Below, in pieces: positions 1-8,460 of a stretch of 40,806 nt of DNA (the stretch's first letter is position 1; the number at the start of each line of letters is the position of its first letter). The notes beneath the pieces are model-generated. The model made no database searches. It saw nothing but the letters and a program-made list of their open reading frames with translations, and was not told where the DNA came from. The position numbers and the translations under genes are program-made. The stretch is taken from NCBI GenBank assembly GCA_016212855.1, contig JACRDP010000021.1, forward strand, positions 1 through 40,806. The letters run 5' to 3'. The stretch is from Elusimicrobiota bacterium (GTDB lineage Bacteria; Elusimicrobiota; Elusimicrobia; UBA1565; UBA9628).

Positions 1-303
1 CGTTAGCGCCTGTCCGCGCTGCCCGAGGTCGAAGGCGCGCATCGACGCGCCCGCGCGGTGTTTGATCGCCGGGTGTTCCTTGTACGGCGCGAAATATTTG
101 CGCGCCTCGCTGACGTACGCTACGTCGGGGAACATCGCGTCCTTCGGGTGGAGCTTGCCGCCGGCGGCCTTGGTGAGGTCGTAGGCGAGCAGCTCCATGA
201 CGCCGTCGAGCTCGAGGCGCGGATCGATGAAGAACTCGAGCCGGCCCTTGGACTTCGCCTTCGGAGCGGCTTTCGCCTTGGTCTCGGACGCGGAGCGAGC
301 CAT
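1..303 (-). CDS. DUF4932-like protein, N-terminal part (runs off window)
   Basis: An open frame on the minus strand starts at ATG 303 and continues past base 1, so 101 codons are visible. After a Lys/Ala-rich N-terminus it reads FFIDPRLELDGVMELLAYDL, then a segment with ARKYFAPYKEHPAIKH around residues 68-83. The PR-x-EL-x-x-V-x-x-LL opening followed by a 'YF-x-PYK-x-HPA' segment is the pattern I associate with the start of DUF4932 proteins, which carry a putative metallopeptidase HExxH further on; that part is outside the window. The start lies 4 nt after the stop of the upstream exported protein, so the two form an operon. No signal peptide is evident. Family assignment is from recall of the motif and is moderate. 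Confidence 0.6.
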   Translation of the reverse strand, partial: MARSASETKAKAAPKAKSKGRLEFFIDPRLELDGVMELLAYDLTKAAGGKLHPKDAMFPDVAYVSEARKYFAPYKEHPAIKHRAGASMRAFDLGQRGQALT

Positions 304-307
304 CGGA

Positions 308-814
308 CTACTCCTGTTCGGAACTCGCGGCGGGCTTGGCCTTGCCCTGTTTCGGCGTCGGGAGCATCACCCGGAACCTGACCTTCAGGGCTTCGACGCG
401 CGCGCGCTGGCGGGAGACGTCCAGGGTCTTGGGTTCGTAGCTGCCGAGCAGCGACTCGGACTCGGTGAACGCGGCGGAGAGCTGGGAGTAGCTCTGCAGG
501 CAGGCCTGGTGCTGCTTGTCGATGCGCTGGCTTCTCCGCCAGAGATAATCCGAGAAAGAGAGGGGGATCTTCCCGTTGAATTCCTGCGTGAGCTCGGCCT
601 TCTTGGCGGCCAGGCTCTTCTGCAGCGACTTCTCCGTCTCCAAGCAGTCCTGAGTCGCGCCGTAGCTGGTGTTCAGCCGTTTGATCGATTGCTCGAGCTG
701 CTCGATGACCTTGGCTTCCCGCGGGGTCAGCTCGGATTTCGGCGCGGCGGGGGTGGCGGCGCGAGTCATGAGCGGCAAGACGAGTAGGCAGACGGCCAGC
801 ATGTTTTTGATCAT
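308..814 (-). CDS. Small exported helical protein of unknown function
   Basis: The 168-residue product begins with a classic signal peptide (MIKNMLAVCLLVLPLMTRAA, cleavage likely after residue 19-20). The mature part is highly charged and helical, with heptad-like stretches at about residues 30-55 and 60-80 and two cysteines (in TQDCLE and HQACLQ) that could pair in the periplasm. It ends in a low-complexity Lys/Ala/Ser tail. The start is fixed by a strong AGGAGG (820-825) 5 nt upstream of ATG 814. It is the first gene of an operon with the DUF4932-like gene. No family recognised; a periplasmic partner or chaperone of the next gene product is only a guess. Confidence 0.7.
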   Translation of the reverse strand: MIKNMLAVCLLVLPLMTRAATPAAPKSELTPREAKVIEQLEQSIKRLNTSYGATQDCLETEKSLQKSLAAKKAELTQEFNGKIPLSFSDYLWRRSQRIDKQHQACLQSYSQLSAAFTESESLLGSYEPKTLDVSRQRARVEALKVRFRVMLPTPKQGKAKPAASSEQE

Positions 815-855
815 TTGGGCCTCCTGACGTACTTTATAGTAATTTATTCCTCATT

Positions 856-2931
856 ATGCGACGCCGTGAAGGCTGGTTGATCGCCGGGGCGCTGGCCCTC
901 CTCGTGTCCTGGGGGGCCGGGCGGGGCCGCGGGTCTGTGCTGACCGGCGGGGAAACCTCCGGCGCCTCCTCTCCCTACGCCGAGTGCGGCGAGGTCCTCC
1001 TCCACGGCTACTCGCCGACGAGGTCTCCCTGCCCGTCTTTGTACATGCCCGTCGCCGGGCTCACGGCGGCGCGTCTGCTCGCTCACGCCCGCCGTCTGCC
1101 GTGGCGCGAGTTGGCGCTCGCGGCGGGCCTGCTGAGCGTCGCGGCGCTGTGCGTCCTGGCCGGGGCGTCGCGCGCGGCGCCCGGGGCCCTGCTCATCCTG
1201 CTCCTCTGGCCCGAGCTGTGGCCCAGGCATCAAAGCTACGTCCAATTCTTTTATACCCTGTTCGTCCTTCCGGTCGCGGGAGCCCTCGTCTGGCGCGAGT
1301 CCAAGCCGACGCCGGCGCGCACGGCCGTCTTCGCCCTGGCCGTCGGAGCGAGCGTCCTGTTCCGTTCGCCGCTGGCCTTCCTGCCGCCTCTGCTCGCCGC
1401 GCTGGAACTGAGCCGCCGCTCGCGCGACCGCCGGCTCAACATGGCCATCCTGCTCATAGTCCCGTACCTGCTCCTCATCCCGTGGGCGGCCATGAACAAG
1501 GTCGTCTACGGACAGTGGTCGCTGTTCGAACGCGGAGAGTCTTTGCCGAACATCGTGACCGCCGCGCTCGGGCGCGTGTTTTTCGTCGATCAGGAATGGC
1601 GCGCGGCGGTGAGGGCGCACCCCTTGCTTCAGACTCAGAATCTCCTGTGGTGCCTGCGCTGGGCCTTCGAGGAAATCGCGCGGCATCCGCTGCGATACCT
1701 GGAGGGAGCGGCCGGGCGGCTGGGCTACGCCCTCTCCCTGAAGCCCTGGCTGTTCGTCGCGGCGGCGGCCGGATTTTGGCTGCACCGCGGCAAGGCCGCG
1801 GTCCGAGTTCTCGGCGCGGCGTGCGCCTACTTTCTTCTGCTTCACTGCTCGATCGCGGTGCTGGAGAATTATTTCGTGCCGCTGTGGCCCCTGCTCGCCT
1901 GCCTCGCGGCCATGCTCGGTTGCCCGCGCGGGGCTTGGGCCCCGCCGGCCGCGCGCCCGGCCGCGCTCGCGCGGGGCTGGCTCCTGATCTGCGTCGGCGC
2001 TCTCGTCCTCGCCGGCCTCGAGGCCCAGTCGCACGTCGTGCGCTACGCCGTTTTAGCGCGCGAGCGCGCGCCGGACTCTGAAAGGTCGCTGGACGAAGCG
2101 CTCGCGCGCGATCCGGGCGACGGCTGGCTGAACTATCAGGACGGGTGGCGGCGCCTGCGCTCCGGAGACGCGGCCGGGGCCGAAGCCGCCTGGTCGCGGG
2201 CCGTCGCGGTCTCGCCCGCGAATCTCCATTGGGCGTTGCACCACGCCTGGGCCGCGGCGCTGACGGGGCGCCCGGAGTCCCTCCTGTCCTGGAACGCGGA
2301 GGCGCCGCCGTGGAGCAGCGAGGGCCAGCGCGCCGACCCCGACCTGCTCAAGGCGCACGCGCTTTTGCGCGCCGGGCGCGCGCGCGAGGCCCGCGAGCGG
2401 CTCGCGGCGGCCTATGCGGAGCGCGTGCGGCGCTCGCACGGGAACGACCGCGAGCTGCTGAGCCTCGAGATTCTGTGGGATCGCTCGCGCGAATTATTCG
2501 GCGCTATGCCGCCGCGCGACTGGCTCGGGCTGTGGAGCGAGTTGCGCGGTTTCTCGAAGCGTCCGGGAGGACTCGGCGTCGTACGCCGCTGCGATCCGAT
2601 GCGCGACGAGGTCATCGCCTTGCAGAACGCCGGGAACCCCCGCGAGGCGATCTCCTTACTTCGCGTTCTTTTGGAAAAGCGGCCGGATGCGGCGGATCTC
2701 TGGACCGACAAGGCCGTCAACGAGACCTTCGTCGGCTCGTGGGAGACGGCGGCCTCTGATCTGCGCCGCGCAATAGCGGCCGACTCGTCATACTGGCCCG
2801 CCTATCTCTCTTTAGGCGCGGTGTACGTCAAGCTCGGCCGTCCCGCCGAGGCGCGCAAGGTTTACGACCGGGCGATCGAGGCGGGAAAGAACGCCGCCGA
2901 TCCCGTGTTGGATCTGATCCGCCGCAACTAA
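856..2931 (+). CDS. Polytopic membrane protein (GT-C glycosyltransferase-like) with C-terminal TPRs
   Basis: The 691-residue protein has an N-terminal hydrophobic half of about 400 residues with around ten membrane segments, interrupted by charged loops. This is the layout of ArnT/PMT-like GT-C glycosyltransferases, though the catalytic acidic loop motif is not clear. Residues from about 410 to the end are soluble helical repeats, with TPR-like units most obvious near 580-680 (PREAISLLRVLLEKRPDAAD, then AYLSLGAVYVKLGRPAEARK). It is a clear paralogue of the gene at 14964-17405: both have the same order of parts and similar loop blocks (PNIVTAALGRV versus ANLVTGSLGLI; VLENYFVPLWPLLA versus VEERYFWPAYPMLA). 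ATG 856 has no Shine-Dalgarno sequence; TATAGT (835-840) lies 15 nt upstream. Envelope polysaccharide or lipid glycosylation is inferred, not shown. Confidence 0.7.
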   Translation: MRRREGWLIAGALALLVSWGAGRGRGSVLTGGETSGASSPYAECGEVLLHGYSPTRSPCPSLYMPVAGLTAARLLAHARRLPWRELALAAGLLSVAALCVLAGASRAAPGALLILLLWPELWPRHQSYVQFFYTLFVLPVAGALVWRESKPTPARTAVFALAVGASVLFRSPLAFLPPLLAALELSRRSRDRRLNMAILLIVPYLLLIPWAAMNKVVYGQWSLFERGESLPNIVTAALGRVFFVDQEWRAAVRAHPLLQTQNLLWCLRWAFEEIARHPLRYLEGAAGRLGYALSLKPWLFVAAAAGFWLHRGKAAVRVLGAACAYFLLLHCSIAVLENYFVPLWPLLACLAAMLGCPRGAWAPPAARPAALARGWLLICVGALVLAGLEAQSHVVRYAVLARERAPDSERSLDEALARDPGDGWLNYQDGWRRLRSGDAAGAEAAWSRAVAVSPANLHWALHHAWAAALTGRPESLLSWNAEAPPWSSEGQRADPDLLKAHALLRAGRAREARERLAAAYAERVRRSHGNDRELLSLEILWDRSRELFGAMPPRDWLGLWSELRGFSKRPGGLGVVRRCDPMRDEVIALQNAGNPREAISLLRVLLEKRPDAADLWTDKAVNETFVGSWETAASDLRRAIAADSSYWPAYLSLGAVYVKLGRPAEARKVYDRAIEAGKNAADPVLDLIRRN

Positions 2932-2961
2932 CGCGCCGCGCGCTTTCCCGTTCAAGCAATC

Positions 2962-2992
2962 GACAGTTTTATCTTGAGATAAAACCGTCTCC
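2962..2992. repeat. Dispersed palindromic repeat, copy 1
   Basis: Left arm GACAGTTTTATCT (2962-2974), TG, right arm AGATAAAACCGTC (2977-2989), then TCC. The arms pair over 13 bp with one mismatch. The same unit recurs at 22301 and 40601 in the same orientation, always between genes. This copy lies between two convergent genes. Confidence 0.85.
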
Positions 2993-3000
2993 TTCCGAAT

Positions 3001-3038
3001 TTATCCACAAGCTGGTCGCGCGACGAGTTCGTGGATAA
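3001..3038. repeat. Nested dyad with DnaA-box-like outer arms (site A)
   Basis: TTATCCAC (3001-3008) and GTGGATAA (3031-3038) are perfect inverted arms placed symmetrically around the 10-bp palindrome GTCGCGCGAC (3015-3024), with 6-nt spacers on each side. A related structure lies at 12720-12779; both sit between convergent gene ends. It may serve as a bidirectional terminator or a protein-binding site. The left arm plus the next base matches the DnaA box TTATCCACA. Confidence 0.7.
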
Positions 3039-3052
3039 CTTTTCCGAGCCCG

Positions 3053-6000
3053 CTATTTCCCGGCGAACAGCGCCGGCGCGATCGCCTGCGCGCGGGCGAA
3101 CAGCTCGGCGGCGGCCTTCGCCTTCCCGGTTTTCTCGAGGCAGACGGCGCGGCCGATCAGTCCCCAGACGTTGTTCGGCTCGAGCTTGAGCGCGGACGTG
3201 AACGCCGCGAGCGCGGGCGCCGTCGCCTCGCGCGCGAGCTGCGCCTGGCCGGTCCAGATCCAGGCCTGCGTGTAGCGCGGGAATTTTTTGAGAGCGCGGG
3301 AGAGATCGGCGAGGCCGGCTTCGACCTCTCCTTGATGAACGCGCAGCTCGCCGCGCCAGGCCGCGATCCAGAAGCAGTCGGGCGCCATCTTCGCGGCGCG
3401 GTCGAGATCGGCGCGCGCCTGCGGCAGGCGCTCGGCGGCGCGATGGACGCCGCCGCGCAGGGCGTACACCCAGGCCAAGGCGTCGTCGGCGACGATCGCC
3501 GGTCCCTCGGCGCCGAGGAAGTCGTAGTCGCAGGAGCAGCGCGGATCCATGCGCATCGATTCCGTGAGGTCCGCGAGCCCCTTGTCGGACTTGCCGAGCT
3601 CGCACTGGATCTGTCCGCGCAGGGCCAGGAACCAGGCGTTCGTCGGCTGCAAGGTCGTCGCGACGACGATCTCCGCGAGGCTCTCCTCGAGACGTCCTGA
3701 TTTTCGGAGGATCTCCGCGCGCCAGCCGCGGGCATAGGCCTGGGTCCCGCTCTTCTCGGAGACGCGCGTGTCATCGAGCGCGCCCGCGAGGTCGCCGCAT
3801 TGCCGCTTCGCCTTCGCGCGGACGATCGGCGCCCAACTCCACTCGGGGTCGGCCTCGATCGCCTTGGTCGCGCTCGCGATCGCCTCGTCGTAACGGCCGA
3901 GGCTGCGCAGGCATTCGCCGCGTTGGGCCCAGCCCGATGCGGCTTTCGGGTCGAGCTTGAGCGCGGCCTCTGCGTCCGCGAGCCCGCCGTTGAAATCGTA
4001 GAGATGCCGCTTCGTCTCGATGCGCGCGGCGACCGCCTCGGCGCTCGCGGGATGGAGCGTGACGATCGCGTCCTGGTCGGCCAACGCGAGGTCGTAGCGG
4101 CCGAGGCAGCGCCAAGCCTCGGCGCGCAGGCGCAGGACGTCGGCGGCGGGCGCGCCGGCGAGCAACGCGCCGTAGACTTCGGCGGCTTCCGCATGGCGGC
4201 CTTCCGCTTGGAGCGCTTTCGCGCTGGCGACGCGCTCGGCGCGGCTCGACGGCGCGCGGGGCGCGGGCACGGCGGCGCGGGCGGCCACGAGCTCGGCGAC
4301 CTGCGCGGCGGTGAGCAGGCCGGGGTTTTCGATCGCGGCCTCGATGTCGGCGCGCGCGTCCTCGGGGCGGCCGGCCTCCCGTCGCAGCAGGCCGCGGTAA
4401 TACAGGGCGACGGCGTTTCCGGGCGAAACTTGCAGGGATTGCGTCAGATCCGCTTCCGCTCCTTCGTGGTCGCCGCGGCGCAAGCGCGCGGCCCCGCGCC
4501 ACAGGAAGGCGTCGGCGAAGCGGACGTGGACCTGGAGCGCCTTCGTCAGCGAGGCCTCGGCCGCGGCCCAGTTCTCGAGTTTGAACTCGGCCTCGCCTTT
4601 CCAGCTCAGCAGCCAGGCGGAGTTCTTTTCCTTGCGCAGAGCGGCGTTGAAATCGGGGATCGCGCGGGCGTAGTCTCCCCGCAGCATGTGGGCCCGGCCG
4701 CGCCAGGCGTAGCCGAACGCGGCGCCGGGGTCGCCGGCGATCGCCGCGTCGAAGTCGGCGAACGCCTCTTTCCACTTCTCGAGCTCGCAGCGCGCCCGGC
4801 CCCGCAGGATCAGAGCCTCCGGGGGGCAGGCCTTGCGCTCGAGCGCGCGGCTCAGGTCGAGCTCGGCGCGCGCAAAATCGCGCAGGCGCATCATGATCTC
4901 GCCGCGCCAGAGATGGGCGAGCGCGCCGGCGGGATTATTCTTGATTTCCTTGTCGAGTTCGGAGAGCCCCGCGCCGAAACGCTTGGCCTCGGTCTCCCAT
5001 GCGTATTTCGGATTGAGCTTGTTGGCTTTCTGAATGTCCTCGAGCGCCTCGCCCGTGCGCCCCAGCGCGCGGTAGGTCTGCATGCGCTCGAAATAGCAGA
5101 GGTCGAGGGTGTGGGGCTTGAGCGCGATCGCGATGTTGAGATCGCCGAGCGCGGCCTTCGGATTTCCGAGAAGGCGGCGCGCGCTTGCGCGCCAGGCGTA
5201 GGCCAGCTCGTAGTCGGGAAACAGCTGCACGGCCCGGTCGAGCGCCTTCGCCGCGCCGCGGTGGTCGCCCGCCCTGCGCAGTAATTCGCCGCGCCACGCC
5301 TGAATCCAGCCGCACTCGGGCTCGAGCAGGGTCGCGCGCGCCATGGACTCGCCCGCCCCTTTGAAGTCGCCGAGAGTCACCTGGCAACGCGAGAGATACG
5401 CCCACACCCAGCCGTGCTTGGGGGAGAGCTCTACGGCGCGGCGCAGGTCCTCGATCGCGCCGAGGTTCTCGCCGATCTCGGGGCTGCGGCGGTTGTCGGC
5501 GCGGAACACGTAGGCCCAGAAATCGTCCGGATTCTTCTCGATATAGCGCGTGGCGACCTCGACGCTCCGCCGCGTTTCGGTCTTGAGCGTGTGCAATCCG
5601 AACATGACGAAGAGCAGTCCCGAGTTCTCGTCACGGCGCATCGCCTCGATGCTGTCCCGGAGGCAGCCGTCGCGATCGCCCGTCTCGTAAAGGCACATCC
5701 CTCTAAGACGCCAGCACCACTCGAGCTCGGAGTCGAGCTTGAGCGCCTTGTTGAGCGCCTTCACCGCGTCGGCGTAGCGCTGGGTCTTGAATTGGATCAA
5801 GCCCTCGACGGCGAAAGGCAGAGCTTCGCCGGGAAGAAGCTCGGACGCGGCGCGCGCCTCTTTGACCGCGGCGTCCCACAGGCCTTCGGTCGTGCGCGCC
5901 AGCGCCAGCCACAGCCGCCACCAGCCGTTTCTGGGCGCTGATTTAACAGCGAGCTCTATGCCGGCGGACGCCGCCGACTTCCCGCGGCTCTCGTCCGACA

Positions 6001-6328
6001 CGACGCCGACGGGGAGCGCGCCGCTGTCGAGTTCCCAGCGCCAGGCGTGCGCTTCGGCGAGGCCGGGGTCTAACTTGAGCGCGGCGTCGAGGTCGGCGGC
6101 CGCGGCTGCGCTCTCTCCGAGCAGGCGCCGCAGGCGTCCGCGGGCGGCGAGTGTCTCCGCGTCGAGCTTCTTGGGCAGTTCCGCGAGCGCTTTTCTCAGC
6201 GCAGGCTCGTTCAAGATGCCGTAGCGCTCGGGCAGGAACCGGGAGGCGCGGCCGAGGAAAAAATGACGGCCGAGCGCCGCGACGAGGGTGTTCGGCGGAA
6301 CAAAGGGCTTCTTTTTAGCGGCCGGCAC
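3053..6328 (-). CDS. Giant Trp-rich TPR protein
   Basis: About 1,091 residues from GTG 6328, made almost wholly of degenerate TPR units of about 34 residues (roughly 25-30 copies). Helix A of many units carries W-x-G/A-E (WRGELLR, WRGEIMM, WRGRAHM, WKGEAEF, WRGAARL, WRGELRV), giving a very Trp-rich version of the repeat. No signal peptide or catalytic domain is visible, so a scaffold or adaptor role is likely. Start choice: an ATG at 6427 in the same frame would run through the divergent promoter and into the neighbouring gene's signal peptide. GTG 6328 instead lies 6 nt after a TATTAT hexamer (6335-6340), fitting a leaderless start, and is followed by a basic region (PAAKKKPF) before the repeats. 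The stop is TAG at 3053-3055. Confidence 0.75.
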   Translation of the reverse strand: MPAAKKKPFVPPNTLVAALGRHFFLGRASRFLPERYGILNEPALRKALAELPKKLDAETLAARGRLRRLLGESAAAAADLDAALKLDPGLAEAHAWRWELDSGALPVGVVSDESRGKSAASAGIELAVKSAPRNGWWRLWLALARTTEGLWDAAVKEARAASELLPGEALPFAVEGLIQFKTQRYADAVKALNKALKLDSELEWCWRLRGMCLYETGDRDGCLRDSIEAMRRDENSGLLFVMFGLHTLKTETRRSVEVATRYIEKNPDDFWAYVFRADNRRSPEIGENLGAIEDLRRAVELSPKHGWVWAYLSRCQVTLGDFKGAGESMARATLLEPECGWIQAWRGELLRRAGDHRGAAKALDRAVQLFPDYELAYAWRASARRLLGNPKAALGDLNIAIALKPHTLDLCYFERMQTYRALGRTGEALEDIQKANKLNPKYAWETEAKRFGAGLSELDKEIKNNPAGALAHLWRGEIMMRLRDFARAELDLSRALERKACPPEALILRGRARCELEKWKEAFADFDAAIAGDPGAAFGYAWRGRAHMLRGDYARAIPDFNAALRKEKNSAWLLSWKGEAEFKLENWAAAEASLTKALQVHVRFADAFLWRGAARLRRGDHEGAEADLTQSLQVSPGNAVALYYRGLLRREAGRPEDARADIEAAIENPGLLTAAQVAELVAARAAVPAPRAPSSRAERVASAKALQAEGRHAEAAEVYGALLAGAPAADVLRLRAEAWRCLGRYDLALADQDAIVTLHPASAEAVAARIETKRHLYDFNGGLADAEAALKLDPKAASGWAQRGECLRSLGRYDEAIASATKAIEADPEWSWAPIVRAKAKRQCGDLAGALDDTRVSEKSGTQAYARGWRAEILRKSGRLEESLAEIVVATTLQPTNAWFLALRGQIQCELGKSDKGLADLTESMRMDPRCSCDYDFLGAEGPAIVADDALAWVYALRGGVHRAAERLPQARADLDRAAKMAPDCFWIAAWRGELRVHQGEVEAGLADLSRALKKFPRYTQAWIWTGQAQLAREATAPALAAFTSALKLEPNNVWGLIGRAVCLEKTGKAKAAAELFARAQAIAPALFAGK

Positions 6329-6334
6329 GCGCCC

Positions 6335-6340
6335 ATAATA
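6335..6340 (-). promoter_or_regulatory. -10-like hexamer for a leaderless TPR gene
   Basis: TATTAT on the minus strand is followed by six bases and then GTG. There is no Shine-Dalgarno sequence, and no good -35 is seen. Confidence 0.5.
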
Positions 6341-6367
6341 CCATTCGAACCGCCGTTTTGACCGTGC

Positions 6368-6396
6368 TTGACGCTCCCGCGTTTTTGACTTATCCT
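6368..6396 (+). promoter_or_regulatory. Candidate promoter of the SGNH-led gene block
   Basis: TTGACG (6368-6373), a 17-nt spacer, then TATCCT (6391-6396). The predicted transcript start falls at about 6403, only a few bases before ATG 6406, so the mRNA would be almost leaderless. No Shine-Dalgarno sequence is present. Confidence 0.45.
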
Positions 6397-6405
6397 TGTA
6401 TGATA

Positions 6406-8460
6406 ATGCGGACACTCGCCGGCGCACGGCCGCTCCTCGCGGCGCTGCTGTTTTTCCTGCCCGGCGTCGCCCTGGCCGACACGCACGCCCAGAAGTACTA
6501 CTACGAGGACATCGTTTCTCCGTTCTTCGTCCTCGATCCGGCCCGTCCGGGCTGGTTTAAATCGGCGCGCGAGGGAAGCCTTCCGTCCTCGTTCCCGGCG
6601 GCCAAGCCCGCGGGCGCCTTTCGCGTGTTCATTCTCGGCGGCTCGATCGCCGGCCTGCTCAACGACGAAGTGGGCAAGGCTCTGAGCGCGGCGTTGCCCT
6701 CGAGAAAAGTCGAGGTCCTCAACTGCGGGATGACGGGCTACGACAGCGCTCGCGAGGCGCTCGTCGAGCAGGAAATACTGGAGTACTCGCCCGATCTCAT
6801 CCTCTTCCTGACCGGTCACAATGAGGGCCTCGCCGGCGCGCCGATCCCGCTGTGGGTCATGCACGCGCAGGAGAGGCTGAGCCGCTTCGGCGCTTATCGC
6901 TCCTTGGTCGCGAAGCTGCGCCCCGCCGATGCGGCGGAGCCGACGCGCACCGACGCGCTCGCCGACAAGCGCGACAAGCTGTTCGCCCGGACGCTCGCGG
7001 AGAACATCCGGCAGGCGCGCGCGCGCGGCGCCGCGGTCGCCCTCGTCGTGCCGCCGCGCAACTACCGCGAGCCTCCCGAACTGGGTCTTACGTTCTACGA
7101 CGAGACATTCGTACCCGGCTGGATCCGCTTTCTCCGCGGCGACTACGAAAAGGCGCGCGAGGACTGGCGCGCGGAGCTGGACGCGCCGCCGCCTTCGGGG
7201 ATCGAGAAAAGCCAGCGCGCGGCCTTCAACGAGAATTTCATCGCGCGCTCCGAGGAAAAACTCGGCCTTTGGGCCGAGTCGCGCGACTCCTTCGACCGCG
7301 CCGCCGCCGCCGACCGCTCGGCGATCTGCGGGCCGCGCTGCCAGGACATCATCCGCGACGCGGCGAGAAAAGAAGGGAGCTTGCTCATCGAAGCCGACAA
7401 GATGTTCCGGACCCTGGCTCTTCCGCGCGCGCCGGGCCTGGAGACCTTCAACGACCGCATGCACTGGAAGCCCCGCTTCAACTGCCTGATGTCCGCCGGG
7501 ATCGTTTCGGCGCTGCGCGCCGACAAGACCTTGGGCTCGCTCCCCTGGGACGGCTCGCGCGCCGGCGCGTACGCGACGGCGTGCCCGAAGCCGGGAGGCG
7601 CCTCCGAGGAGCGCGACGCTCTGCGCATGCTGAGCTACGTCCTCGCGTCCCTGTCCGCCCCTTCCTTTCACCGGCTGTCGCCGGTGACCGTGTTCTATCT
7701 CCAGACGATCGCCCGCGATCGCCCGCGCTGGTTCGCCGACGTTCCGGGATCGCTCAAGCGCGTCAAAGACTTGAGCTCCGGGATGATCGGGGCTTCGCCG
7801 GCGCCGGCGGCGGTCCTTCTGCCGAGGCTGTACTGGCATGTCGGCGAGGCCCGCCTGCTCGAAAAAGACCACGCCGGCGCGGCCGCCGCCTTGAACGAAG
7901 CCCTGCGGCTTGATCCCTCTCTCTCCCAGGCGCGCGTGAGCCTCGGCGTCGCCGAGGCTCTGAGGGGCGACAAAAAGCGCGCCCTCGAGATCCTGCAGGA
8001 CGCGATCAAACGCAACGACGCCTCCTCGTCCGCGGCCGCGACTGCGCGGGCTCTCGAGCTCGGCCTGCCGGAGCAGCTCTCCGCCGGCGACGCCGAGCAT
8101 TGGGTGGCGCGCGCGGAGAAAGCCGCCGGGGCGGGAAAGAAAAACGAAGCCCTGGAGGCGCTCGCGCGCGCCGAGGCGCTTGCGCTTCAGCCGCACCAGC
8201 TGCGTCGCGTCGGCCAGTACTACCTCCTTCTCGGCGAAAAGACGAAATATTTGGCGATGTCCGATAAGCTCGTAGAACTGTTCCCTGAGGATATCGGCTT
8301 CTGGCTGGCGCGCGCGGAGGGGGCCTTCGTCTCCGGCCGCAAAGACGCCGGCCTCGAGGCTCTGGCGCGCGCGGAGAGCTTGAAGCCCGGACCGTCCGAG
8401 CGTAAGCTGATCGCGGCCTGGCGCCTCTGGCTCGACAAGGGCGGAGCCCCGCCGACATGA
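6406..8460 (+). CDS. Exported SGNH/GDSL-type hydrolase with C-terminal TPRs
   Basis: About 684 residues. A signal peptide (MRTLAGARPLLAALLFFLPG, ending VALADTHA) is followed by an SGNH hydrolase fold. The blocks are FILGGSIAG (nucleophile Ser, block I), CGMTGYDS (block II Gly), LTGHNEG (block III Asn) and, about 240 residues later, FNDRMHW (Asp-x-x-His, block V). A complete set of catalytic residues suggests an active esterase or acyltransferase acting on an envelope substrate. The C-terminal third (about residue 460 on) carries TPR-like units such as AAAALNEALRLDPSLSQARV. It overlaps the next gene by ATGA, so their translation is coupled. ATG 6400 two codons upstream is an alternative start; 6406 fits the promoter better. 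The substrate is not inferable. Confidence 0.75.
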   Translation: MRTLAGARPLLAALLFFLPGVALADTHAQKYYYEDIVSPFFVLDPARPGWFKSAREGSLPSSFPAAKPAGAFRVFILGGSIAGLLNDEVGKALSAALPSRKVEVLNCGMTGYDSAREALVEQEILEYSPDLILFLTGHNEGLAGAPIPLWVMHAQERLSRFGAYRSLVAKLRPADAAEPTRTDALADKRDKLFARTLAENIRQARARGAAVALVVPPRNYREPPELGLTFYDETFVPGWIRFLRGDYEKAREDWRAELDAPPPSGIEKSQRAAFNENFIARSEEKLGLWAESRDSFDRAAAADRSAICGPRCQDIIRDAARKEGSLLIEADKMFRTLALPRAPGLETFNDRMHWKPRFNCLMSAGIVSALRADKTLGSLPWDGSRAGAYATACPKPGGASEERDALRMLSYVLASLSAPSFHRLSPVTVFYLQTIARDRPRWFADVPGSLKRVKDLSSGMIGASPAPAAVLLPRLYWHVGEARLLEKDHAGAAAALNEALRLDPSLSQARVSLGVAEALRGDKKRALEILQDAIKRNDASSSAAATARALELGLPEQLSAGDAEHWVARAEKAAGAGKKNEALEALARAEALALQPHQLRRVGQYYLLLGEKTKYLAMSDKLVELFPEDIGFWLARAEGAFVSGRKDAGLEALARAESLKPGPSERKLIAAWRLWLDKGGAPPT

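Noticed and set aside
3001..3038. Perfect DnaA box TTATCCACA suggesting a replication origin
   Set aside because: Only a symmetric pair of arms, no cluster of boxes, no AT-rich unwinding region and no dnaA/dnaN/gyr genes nearby. A second, diverged copy at 12.7 kb fits a terminator or protein site better.
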